From positions 998,229-1,062,228 of the forward strand of contig VZTJ01005670.1 in the NCBI GenBank assembly GCA_013397795.1: a stretch of DNA of 64,000 nt, read 5' to 3'. Every line of letters starts with the position of its first letter. Positions within the stretch are counted from its first letter, which is position 1. The notes under the pieces were generated by a model. It was not told the DNA's origin. It saw nothing but the letters and a program-made list of their open reading frames with translations, and did not search any database. Positions 50,355-61,508 of this stretch are shown piece after piece. A program made the translations under genes and the position numbers. The stretch is from Orthonyx spaldingii. Taxonomy: Eukaryota > Chordata > Aves > Passeriformes > Orthonychidae.

Positions 50355-53089
50355 ATCTAACTTCTGGATTAGGTTAAACATTTTCAGTAGCAGAATATTA
50401 GTAGTTAATGACACCCAGATAGTTTGATCTTTAGCTCATTACTAGCTGTAACCCACTATTCTCAAACCACAGCTTCCCATCTTTTATTCTTCTCCTGTGT
50501 TGCAGAGGGGAAGGAGCTGCCCCTGTTGGCAGGCTGCAATTCCTATGGGACACAAGTGATTAAAAATGTAACTGGCTCCTTGCTGTTTTGCTGTCCTGCT
50601 GGAAGAATTATTTTAGGAGCATTCAAAGGAAGGAAAGCATGGTTCCATAAACACAGGCTCTTTAATGAAGCTTGTTAAATGATAAGCAATTTTCTGCATT
50701 GACAAAGTAGAATAGATTTACTTTTTTATTGTAAAGTGAGATGTTCCTCCTGGAGGTTGCCATTCCTTCTTTGAGCCACACGGGCAGTGACTCCCCATGC
50801 GCGACAACTGAAGGAGAGACGATCACAGCATGGAAAAGAGAAACAAAGAGGGTGAGAAATGAGCAGCTGGAGGTACGCAGGGTGTGGGAGGAGGGAAGGA
50901 GGATTTCCTGAAGTGGGTCGCTGACAAGCAGATGCCTTGTCATACTGCGGCTCTGTCCCCTGTCCCCACTGCCATTGCTGCGCCCTGTTCCTGCTGTCTG
51001 CACTCCCCCAAAGGAGCGGAGGGTTGTGGGACCTGCTGTGCTCTAACTGTGGGGCAGAAATGGTAATTTTTTGAAAAAAAATGTTCAAGTCAATTCATGG
51101 TTGTGCTTACATGGCAGAAACAACAGCTCTAGTTCTAAGGGAAAAAACAGCCCACAGTTCAATAAATACAAGAAAAATCTAAGGCCACTCAAAAAGATCA
51201 GCTACTGAGGGACCGAATTTCATGATTCCTCTCCTGCACAAAAAGCTGCCAGAGTTTCCTGGACTCTAGTGCATGTCCATGTGCTTTGGACTGGCTTTTC
51301 TGAACAGATCTAAACAAAAGCCCTATAGAACCATTACCAAAACAAATAAGTGAAATTACTATGGTTATGACAACTTCAATAAACACCATCCCAACATCTA
51401 AAGATCCTTAATGCACAAGAGAGTTAAAGAGGAAAATAAGTAAAATCTGTTTTACCACATATAAAAGTCAGAAACAATAAACGGCCCTGCAACCATTCTG
51501 TATCTGGTAACTTGCATTAAAATATATATAAAGTGTTCTGGGAACTGAAGCAATGCTTCAGTTCAATAAAACTAATGTAATTAAAGAGAAAGAATCCTGT
51601 TTTTCCTCTGCTTGCAATTTTAAATGAGAGCTTCCTAAAACTTGTGACCATTGCTGGAATCCAATTCAGGACCTCAGCTTATCAAATTCCCAGCTCTGGC
51701 ACCATGCCTTTGAGGTATTATAAAGTGCTGCTCATCACAACATCTCTGTCTATAAACGCTCCAGATAACTTTAAAGTGCACACACCCCATTTTGAAACAG
51801 ACAAGTGTTCACTGTGAATCAAAATGGAGTCACCAAACATGTGCAGCCTTCACCCAGTGCTTCTTTTCTTGCAAGGCAACAAAGGAAAATGTGTTAGCAC
51901 AAAAAGTCTCCTTGTAACATTTTTTTAAACTTGGAAGGCTTTGCAGGACAGCACACCTACACAAAGCCACAGCTTTTGAGACCCTGTAGACCACGCATTA
52001 TATTCTGTAATTCATTCTGGGACTGAGAAACTGCCAGGCTAATGAGCTCTCCTGCAGCCTCTTCCCCTGCAGGTGCTTCCCTGGATGCAGAATCTTAAAT
52101 CAGACACTGCCATGCCAGATGTAACCTCCGGAACAAACACCAATCCTCGCTCCCAACGTGGTCTGAGCAAGCCATAGCAGCATTTGTGTCTGACTTTGAT
52201 GAAATCACAAACTTCTTTTCCATTCAGACAGTGGAAGCCAAATTAATTCCTCACCTTCTTTAATGCTGAGAGCCACATCTTGGGAATTCAATACAGGAAC
52301 ATATTAATCTCTCTGATAGGTGATAGTGCAATATATTACTGATGAGGGAGCCAGCACGTCAGCACTGTGATAGTGACCCTGACCAGCAGATGACTGAATG
52401 GGTAAGGAGTGAAGGAGCTGCTCTGGCTTGAAGGCACAGCCTCAACTTTGGCAGGCAGTCCTTCACTTTGTCCCACTACTAATTTTCCAACGCATTACTT
52501 TGTCACTTGGGTATCCAGAAAAGCTCATTACGAAGGTATGTGACAGCCCCTGATAATACATGTCTGTGGCAAAATAATTGATCCCTCTTTGCAGAGGTGA
52601 TCTTTAATGCTTATAGGGCATGGGAGGTTATTAGACGGCAGGCACCCTTTGATGGTCTCTAGTGTAATACGTTACCAGACAGCAATGTGCCACCTATCTA
52701 TCACTTACAAAGTAATGTCATCCCTGAAAAAGGGCCTGGCAGCTTGGGTTAGGGGAGGGAGAGGGTTTAATTATATTTGTGGATGAAGAGATGTCCTGAG
52801 AAAAATGCGCAGCCTGATTATTTATTGGCTGTTCAAAAGCACTCAACACAATATAAGGAAAAGATCAGGCTCTGCAATATGGTGGTTCACGTTGCTGTTA
52901 CAGACTCTAGCCTTGAAATCAAGTTCAAGCTGAAGAACAAAATTACCTCTTACAATATGTGGTTTACTTCTGAAAATGAAAAGGGTAAGAGACGTATTAG
53001 CAATGTTGGCATTAGTGGAGGCAGCTGTTTTTAGCTATTTGGTATTTCAGGGATGTGAGTTTAGCAGCGTTACTAGAGGTACAGCTTAC

Positions 53090-53410
53090 TATATTCCTCT
53101 GCTAACTTTCCAACAGTGAGCAGATGGTTACCCTATTACCAACCATTTGCATTTAACATATTGTAATGATTTATATACCACATGCCACCGAGCAAAGTGA
53201 AAACAGTCAACGGTAACTAATTAGTTGAGTGTGAAGAGGCATATCTCAATGTATATATCCTTATCGTAATAAAATTTAATCTTCTTGGTTGTTAATAGGT
53301 TTAATGTGCGGTGTAACAGAAATACTGGTGGCAGTTAAACGTGAACCACCATGTCACTTTACCATTGGGACAGTATTGGTACCGTTAACATTTCCACCAG
53401 CACTCCCTTA
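53090..53410. promoter_or_regulatory. Possible intronic enhancer (motif cluster)
   Basis: Within about 300 bp there are a CAGATGG proneural-type E-box (53121), an exact POU octamer on the minus strand (53145-53152 reads ATTTGCAT) and a perfect AACTAATTAGTT homeodomain palindrome (53215-53226). It is one of the more motif-dense segments in the intron. Enhancer activity is inference. Confidence 0.25.
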
Positions 53411-54848
53411 CATGCCTTTTTTATGAATGATGGTGCACAGAGGACAGATTATAACAATCCATTGTGCTTCCCTACCAATCCTTCTGAAGTGTATTTCAAA
53501 GTGCTTTATAAATCTTAATGTAGCAGATATTGGCTCATATTCTAGGACAACACACTTCTGGAGAGGGTGGAAGTGGGAATGCTGCTTGGCAGAGAGGAAA
53601 AACACTCAGAGCTACCATAAAGACAGAAATGGATTTAAGGGAGAAAATGAAAAGAATCACAAGATCTTCAAGGGGGTTTGCAAGGAAGACGCAGACAACT
53701 ATTGACATTTACATGAACATCAGTCAGAAGACAGACTCAAGGGTTCAGAGGAAGAGCATAACTTTAGAAACGTGCCCTTCCTCCACAACTAGAATATGGG
53801 CAGGTATATGTACCATGTATCACATTATCCATGGTATGTCCCAAAGCCTCACCAGAAGTAACCCACGGTATGAAGCTATCATTTATCTGCCTTATCCTGA
53901 AATGGTTTTTGTTTACTTTTTGGCTTATTTTAAAATGGTGGCCATCACCCCAGAAACGTCAAAATACTTGTTAGTGAAGTACAGCTGGGTTATTCCAGAG
54001 TATAGCAGCATTTCCAGCATAAAAGTCTGGATGAACTGTTGTGTGAGCAACCAGATGCTGTTGACAGACTGACTAAGGCTCCAAGGTATGCTGCAAAAAT
54101 TACAGGTGGTCTCATTCAGGAGTGGTAGTGTGTCAAGACGTTCAGCAGTTCCTGCTCCCTCCTAATGTCACTAGGACACCTCTTGCTATTCAGCATCCTT
54201 TCATTTCTACCATATCCCACAAATCTCCCGGGACACAGCCTGTTCTCCTGCAAAGGGTTGTAACCAGCGTTATGCTTTCCTGAATGCGTCAGCAGCCAGA
54301 CCTTCTCTTGGGAATACAACCTGCAGTGTAACTCCTTGTGTCCTTTTCCCTGATCCTATTGATGCTTGCTAAAATCACAGTGTTGCCGTTTGTTTCTGCA
54401 CCTCTTTCCTTACTTTTCTGTCAACAAGATGATAATCTAGGAGAACAGAATTACAGCAGCGTTGAATACTCACCCTGTAGTTCAGCCCTGTTAACACTAC
54501 GCTTCACCTGTGTTTTACTGAGGATTTTTCACTACAGCCTGCTGTGAGCAAGTAGGGACTGTGACGATTCCCTTTGTGCACAGGTCACTAGTACTGCTGA
54601 GGCACATCAATCCCAGAGGTGGACTCCAGAGGGAACAATAGGAAGGGTCTCACAGACCCCACATAATGGTCCTATTAGACCTTGACCTTTATCAATTCAC
54701 TTTCTAGTTTCTGAATAGGTGTGACTCTATCACTGGACTTAAGTGAACTGGTTGCTTTACATCAGCTCTATCATATAGAAATGAGACAGGATGAAAAGAC
54801 TGAGAGGTGTGGTTGTTTTCTCATTGTTTTAAGCAGAAGCTGGGATAG

Positions 54849-54935
54849 CCTTCTTACTTCTGTCCTCCCTCCCTGCTTTTTTTACTTTTGTTCCTTCTGT
54901 CCTCCCTTTCTTTCTTGTTTTCCCTCATTCCTCCT
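54849..54935. repeat. Pyrimidine-rich tract with 14-bp direct repeat
   Basis: About 87 bp that is almost all C and T on the plus strand. The 14-mer cttctgtcctccct is repeated at 54857-54870 and 54894-54907. On the transcript strand this is a purine-rich tract. Confidence 0.8.
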
Positions 54936-57839
54936 ACATGCATTTGAAACTCAATAGGTTAATAAGGGTAAATTCACTCAAATTACTCCTGATTTACAGC
55001 ATGGCATCTGAAACAATCAGAACAGTTCTCTTGTTTCAATACTTTGCTTTTAACATATAGGCAGTGATACAGAGCATACTATGGCACCATTCTAAAGGGA
55101 AATGAGAGGAAAGGCAGCAGAGTTAACTCTCTTAGTGTCAAATATCTCCCTAGGTCACAGCTGAATGATGGGTTATTTATTGCAGCTACCAAAAAAAAAC
55201 CCCTGAGAGAGGGAGAAACATCACTTATGTCAAGAGAAAGTACATGGATATTTTGGGTTCAGCTACTACCTTCTGAGGCACTTCACACACTGAGAAGTGT
55301 CCGCGAAAAATCAGCTGCTAAGCAGATGCAATCAGGTACTGAGATGAACAAATCTAATGGCAGGCAATGCCACCACATCGGTACCCATGGAAAGGAGTAG
55401 AATGTAAACTTAAAAAACCCTCAAACAAACCCTCACCTGAAAGTTGGTAGTTCCTATTAATTGTGAAATAGTTGGAAAATTTTAAACTTTTAATGTGATA
55501 ACATGTTGTACCACTCCAGCTTTAACTTCAACCAGAAGGACATCCCTGTGCCAGGAATCATTTGTATATGTGATACAGGAGATCCTTAAGCTTATTTCAG
55601 TGTTTGCATTAAATTGCACTCTTTTCAAATGAAAAGCTTAAAGGAAAGAAAGTTTCTGCAAGCTATTGGAGTCACTGAATTTATTCAGAAAGGCTCTTTG
55701 GATTGCTTTTCGGCATACAAAGCAATACAGTAAGAAAAATCCTCATTTCTTTCATCAGGATTTTTATCTCTACTCCTTTAATATTCAGTGGCAAAATGAA
55801 TTATACTACAAAAAGGCTTGGTGCCTCTTCTCAAACATCCTGATCCTGCACGATACTGAGCTTCCGTGAAAGACAGCTGGGGGAGATCAGCATGGAAATA
55901 CTTGATGTCTTGCAAAATGGGCCAAGAAAAGATGACCAGATGCTAATGAAAGATGGTGAGTGAAACGTGGTGATTCAATCCCACTAATTTTGAAAGCATA
56001 TAGCAGAATGAGAGTCCTAGACAGCAACAGCATTCAGACTGCATTGCTCTGCTCCCTGTCCAGCCATTGCAACTGAGGCCACACTGAGCTGATGGACAGG
56101 AGCTGTGTCACCAAGATGGAGGGTGGAAATCAGTATTCTCTGAACAGAGGCAGGAGTAAAACCCACCCAGGATACCTGGACTGAGTAAACCCCTGGAGAC
56201 TGTTCATGTGTGAATAAACACCGTGACCGTTTAATTATTTCAATTCCTGATGATGCTAGATTTGCTTACAGAAAATGAAGGACCATTTTCCTTACTGACA
56301 TATTACAGTAGATATATTTAAAAAGCAAATTGCACTTGGGAGTTACAGATAAATTGACATGCTCTTAAATACATATGTTTCTTTTTCTTTCCTGCTGTCT
56401 AATGAGTTTATAATTTAATCAGAGAAACTGCTAGATTCCCTCCAAATACTAGTGAAAATCTCAAAGGAGAAAAGCTGCTTATGCAAGAGTTCCTGTAAAA
56501 CAAAGAGCATTCAAGTATAGTAAATAAATACTAGAGTCAAGAATGGTACTCAGTCATCTCCTTAAAAGCTTGAAGTCTACATATCTTAATATTGATGGTG
56601 TGGTTCTGAGCTGAACATCAACGAAAACATTTTCTATTATAAATAAAACTACAGCATTTCTGTATATTATCTCTTCCCTATGGCAAAGTTCTGCTTTTGG
56701 GCAAATTACAGAGGGGCATTATTATATAGGGCTGCCGAGTGTACGACAGAGTAACACAGAGATTTACTGCAATTAACCCATCCCTAGACTGGATCTGCAG
56801 AATAAGCCAGAGGATGGGACCCAGTACAGCCCAGCCTGCCTGGTGGAACTACCTGCCCAAAGCTGCAGTGGGAGCTCCCATTCAGGGCAGGGGCCCTCAC
56901 CCACCCCAGATCCACCACCGCCCCAGGAGCCCTTCAGGCTCACAGCTGGCGGAAAGGTCGGGCTGACTAAGAAGACAAAGAAGCCCCAACCCCCTAAGCA
57001 GCAAATATATTTTCCTTCAGAGTGATTTATTCAGATGCTGAGATGGATTTAAATGTAGAAGAGATAATGTGAGAGCCAAGAAAGTGTTAAAACTGAGGTT
57101 ACTTTTCCTGTGTATTGTGACTTAGAGGTTTCTATTGCAGCTGGAACTGCAACCGCAGCTGAGACGCGGTCAGAAAACCCTGGGGCTTAAATACAGAAGC
57201 TTCAAGGCGAGACGAGTATAAAAATAAATTCCAAAGGGCTTAATAACATTGTGCAGAGACTGGATATTCTGGTGTCAGAAAGAAACTGGTGGCTCTTAGA
57301 TCAAAACCTAATCATTCAAAAGCAATGAGAGCCTTTGTTTTACCCAGCTAGTCATTCTCTTACCCACTGGGACCATGTTTTTTTACAAGCATCCCGAATT
57401 ACAGTTTATTTACAGTGTATAAATGTACATGTCACTGACAATGTAACAGTTAGAGCAAAAATACTTTAAAATTAACATGGTTAAACCTTCAGCAGTCTGA
57501 TCCAAAATCTGCTAGGAACCTTTAGCTTGACTTCAAAGGAATTATTATCAGCGTTTTAGTGAACTTCTCCTACAAAAATAAGTTTAAATCTGGGAGCTGT
57601 ACCTCACTGCTTCCTGCTAGGACTGTCATTCACGTGGAATTGAAGACAGGCAGAGCCTGCAGACAGCTCAGGCCACCTCTGCAGGCAGCACAGTGAGAGA
57701 AACCTTCCTGAGGTTGCAGCACAGGACACCCTCTGATCCTCTGCAGCAAGGCCAGACGAGGGGAAAATGTCTGCTCTTTCTTAGCTTCCCATCCCAGAAG
57801 ACTTTATTTATGCATTAGTCGACCTTTCTAGCTGTTAGG

Positions 57840-58000
57840 ACCATCTTGCTTCAGCAGTTAATTAACACAAGTGCCATAATTTAATACAGTTAATGCTACT
57901 TTATGCCCTTTAATGTACCTTCCATTAGTGATATTATTGTAGTATTACCCTGTAAATTAAAATAAGATCAAGAATAAGAGAGGCTCTCTTTAATTAAGGT
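57840..58000. promoter_or_regulatory. Possible homeodomain-site cluster
   Basis: GTTAATTAAC (57857-57866) and TTAATTAA (57990-57997), both palindromic, flank several further TAAT/ATTA cores in about 160 bp. AT-rich background produces such cores easily, so this is tentative. Confidence 0.2.
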
Positions 58001-60867
58001 ACCGGCACACTGCATCGTCCATTATTCACTAGAAAAAATCACCCTGATTTAGTGAAGCAGACCATCAGTAAGTCAGAATTAGTTCATGGGGATTATTAGG
58101 TTTCTTGAGTAATGTGAGCACAATGGGGTTGCTGAAATTGCTAACAGCCACGTTTCCTTTTTTTCATCACCTTAATAAATACACAATGGAAGTGGTAAAT
58201 TGAAGAAGAATAAACAGGTGGTAATAGAGGAGGAAAGGCATTCATTGAGAGTACGCAGGTTTTCATCTCTAATGCAACATATATCAGGCTTATTTCACAC
58301 CAAAATGCAAACCAATGACAAAACAAACCCTATGTTAGGTGGGCGAATCTCCTACCTATAATTCATTGTGAAGTATTAACCACCCCAGTATCTTGTATAT
58401 TTAACATAGTGCCTTTAAGATAGATGCTTTTCACTGTCATTGATTCTTCAAACACAGTGTGAAACAAATCACATTTTATGCTGCCTTTAGAAATATCCTA
58501 TTATGAGCTTTGGTGATTTTAACTATACTTAACCTACAGGTTATGTTTTTCAGAAGAAGGAATAACTTTAAAGTGTGTCTGCTAGCATCCCTCATCCACT
58601 ACATGTCAAGCTCCTTGGTAACCTCCCTTTGTATCCTGTCTTCATGGGATAATCTAGTCTAGTTTTACCATATTTATATAAATAGCTGGGTCTCAAAGCC
58701 CAGAATATTTTTTTGATAGGAAAACAAAATAATTTTATAACAATCTCCAGGTAGCATCCTAAATTAAGGAGCAAGAGCTAGAAAGCTCAGCTGATTTGGA
58801 AACAGTGGCACAACTGCCCGGGTAACCCTTGCTTCCCTCCCCTGGTTCCCATGCTCAGGGCATGCCAGGGCACATGCTGGGAATGCTGACTGAGAGACTC
58901 TGGTGGGGAGAGGCCATAAGGTTTTGGGAAGAGACCAGAAATACCTAGAACTAGGTAACAGTGGCCTTAGTGCAAGTTACAATTGGTGCAACTGAACTGT
59001 TGTATTGCAACCCCACAGCTAGGGAGCAGCAAGCAAGCCCTAAAGACTTTAACAAGGAAGGCTCACTAGATATTGAAGGAAATGGCGCCAAATCCCAAAA
59101 GAGCTGTTCTTCTCATTAGCAGAAAAGTGATAAGAATTCACATGAATCTAATCTAGTGAGGTACTATTACACATCAGATACTTCTTTTGAAGCATGTGTC
59201 CAATTACTGCAGCATTTAGACAACAAGCATCAGCATCAGATAAGTTCTCTGTACGGTCACACTTCATTTCTACAGATAATTTTTCACAAGACTGATGAGC
59301 CCCAGATGTGCTCAGAAGGTTTTCATTTCTAATTTGCATGCAATGCACTCTTTTTTAATCCTTCAGATGCTTTCTTTGATAAAGTAATGATAATCTAATT
59401 GAAGTCAGACTAAGCTCCAAATGGGTTTTCAGATGGGGAACAGGCTTTCCTTAAAGCCTAAGGACCTACAAATCCTGAGCTTTGATATGATGCCTCAGTA
59501 GAGCTAACCTATGTGGAGCCCAGTGGAGAAAATATACACATTAAATAGGTGTTATTTTTTATACTGAGGCTAATTTTACCAAACTATATCAAACAGTAAC
59601 TTAAGCTGTTCATGATCCACTTAGCCCTCCCAAGAGACTTCTGAAAAATAATTTACAATGTAACTAATGAGCACTGCAAGAAGAATTCTTAAAACAGCAA
59701 CATTTATTTTAGATTTTCAGGTGTTGGACTACTAATTCTGTATGTATGGATATATAGTTGGTGTGGACACAGAAGAGTGTAACTGCATGTTAAATCTATG
59801 TCCTAAGAAATGTATTTTGATGATTTTGATTGTCACTAGAGGAATAATAAAAATATAGTCAGCACTGTTTTATATAATCAATGTAGCTATGTTTTTTCAC
59901 TCAGTTCTGAGTCGGCAAAGAAAATCCCTGGCCTTCTAAGATAGATTAGCTTTTCTGTTTGTTTTGATACTTAGATTCTCTTAAAGAAAAAGAAAAAACG
60001 TTTTTTTAAAAGGAAGTCTTAAACTCTGTACAGGAGAAACAGAGGAGGAAGAAAAGGTACATTAGACTGGTGAGTGAATTGCTAATAGAGATGATTCCAC
60101 TTATTTCTTCTGAACAAACTGGCATCCAAGACACATAAAAAGGGATCACCCTCCTGCTTGAGGGCATCAGTCAATTGCTAGTTTGAGTTGGGAAGAAAAT
60201 TTCCAGATAGGAATGTAACTGCACTTATTATTTTTGGGACTACAGCACCTGATACCAGCCACCACTTGCCCTAGAGGGAACCATTTGTCTTGAACCCAGC
60301 TGAATAATCATCTTTTTTATATTCAAATCAGTCTCTCCAAAACACTGTTGGGTTTTTTCCATTTTAATTCAGCTTCTCTGCATTTCAGAGCTAATTAAAG
60401 TACAAGGAATGGACTGTAATCTCCGCTGCTTTCCTTGTTCACAGCCAGACCTAGAGGGAAGGGTTTGTGCAAGGGCTGCTGTATCAGTCACAGCTTACAT
60501 TAGAGGCCTGGAAAAGTCAAATGGTAAACGAGAATCTCTGTTTTTAGTTAACTGCCACTGGATCAGACTCCAGCTACATAAGAGAAGCAAGTGTCCCCCT
60601 GCTTGGGTGAATTCCTGAGCCAACACACGAACCAGTGCCATCCTGCCTGTGAGACCTAGGGCTCAAGAACCAAGGCAAGTGCCAGTAAACACCTGGGCCT
60701 TGTGCTGCTGAGTTAGAAACTTCTGATATGACAGCAGTGGCCTTCAGCTGAGCCAGATTTCCAATGAACATTGGCAGAAAATGTCATCTTGTTTGGGGAA
60801 ATAAACACTTTTGAATAACTTCTCAAATCAAACATATGCCTGTTTCTAAAGTTATATATTCTCTTAC

Positions 60868-61508
60868 CTTCCATATACCCTTATGTCTGAAATTGCATAA
60901 AAGTAGCGTGCCAGGTGTTGTTCATCTACATATATTTCACCAGTTGCTGGCCTAAGCAGTCTTATCCTCAGATCTGTGATGGTAAAGAAATCTCGTAACT
61001 TCTTGGTGGTGTCAAGCTGGCCATAAAGAGAAGCCATGTTATGAAGCCGAGGTCCAGCAAAAAAAGCAAATCTATCTTTGATTTCAAAGTGGATTATTTT
61101 ACTATTTGTCATGTACCCGGTAGAGTATTCCTCTGTGCAAATGATTTCTAGGACCGTGTGCTGCGATAAATCCCTCACTGATTTTGGATCCATGTGAAAA
61201 GCATCCAAGCAGTCCGTGGCATAGTATTGGTAGGGCTGCCATGTTCGTCCATAGTCGAGTGATTTCTCCAGGATCATTTGGTCTGGACGGCCAGACTCAA
61301 AGGTGATAACTATGTTATCTGTAAGCTCAATGGTTTTGTTCCAGGAGAGGGTGATGTTAACATGAAGAGGCTTCGGATAGTCCTTCCAAGTTGTGGACTG
61401 CCAAAATGTGGAGGGATGCCTTCCTTCCAGATCGAACATCAGTTCTGGAGGATGAGCCAGTTCTTGGGTACTTGCATCACATTCATTATTGCACATGTAG
61501 GGATTCCC
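60868..61508 (-). CDS. NTNG1: NTNG1 laminin-N (domain VI) exon, likely exon 3
   Basis: This 641-nt exon encodes 213 residues plus two bases, from GNPYMCNNECD to DIRVYG. It covers about residues 83-296 of the mammalian protein, most of the laminin-N domain that binds NGL-1. It enters in phase 0 after a cttttccag acceptor and leaves in phase 2 at GGAAG|gtaaga. The split arginine codon is completed by the first G of the LE1 exon. Visible features by exon residue are cysteines at 6, 10, 100 and 124, N-glycosylation sequons NIT (about 51) and NKT (about 57), and the family signatures HPSTFWQS, SLDYGRTWQPYQYYATDCLD and ARYFYAISDI. The Met at 61496 is internal, not a start. The open frame upstream of it runs straight into the acceptor. 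The residues that differ from the mammalian sequence I recall are mostly conservative, so the exon looks functional. Confidence 0.97.

Larger units (their letters stand above)
47002..60867 (-). other. NTNG1: NTNG1 large intron (laminin-N to LE1), 5' part
   Basis: This is the laminin-N-proximal half of the same intron. It holds a short TA run (47826-47838), a 20-T run (49180-49199), a C-run/G-quadruplex motif (50334-50354), a pyrimidine-rich tract (54849-54935), and two segments dense in neural-type transcription factor motifs (about 53090-53410 and 57840-58000). The 180-codon plus-strand frame at 53530-54072 is the longest non-repetitive open frame here but resembles nothing known. Its composition is not coding-like. 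Confidence 0.8.
5322..61508 (-). other. NTNG1: NTNG1 (netrin-G1) gene, central part
   Basis: Six exons on the minus strand join in frame into a continuous stretch of netrin-G1: most of the laminin-N domain, LE1, the variable linker and LE2. Netrin-G1 is a vertebrate GPI-anchored axonal protein whose laminin-N domain binds NGL-1 (LRRC4C) on the postsynaptic side, helping to set synapse identity on dendritic segments. The exon order and the phases (0, 2, 1, 1, 1, 1, 1) match the layout I recall for mammalian NTNG1, where these would be about exons 3 to 8 of 10. Missing from the window are the upstream exon with the signal peptide and first laminin-N residues, and the downstream LE3 and C-terminal EGF-like/GPI-signal exons. 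Assignment to G1 rather than G2 rests on the near-identical laminin-N, LE1, variable and LE2 peptides. Confidence 0.97.

Noticed and set aside
53530..54072. 180-codon plus-strand open frame
   Set aside because: It is the longest non-repetitive intronic frame, but has no domain, signal or membrane segment that I recognise. It is antisense to NTNG1 and within the range of chance in 64 kb.
61497..61508. Internal ATG at 61496 as a start codon for a short protein
   Set aside because: The frame is open upstream to a clear acceptor, and the GNPY residues before it are part of conserved netrin-G1.
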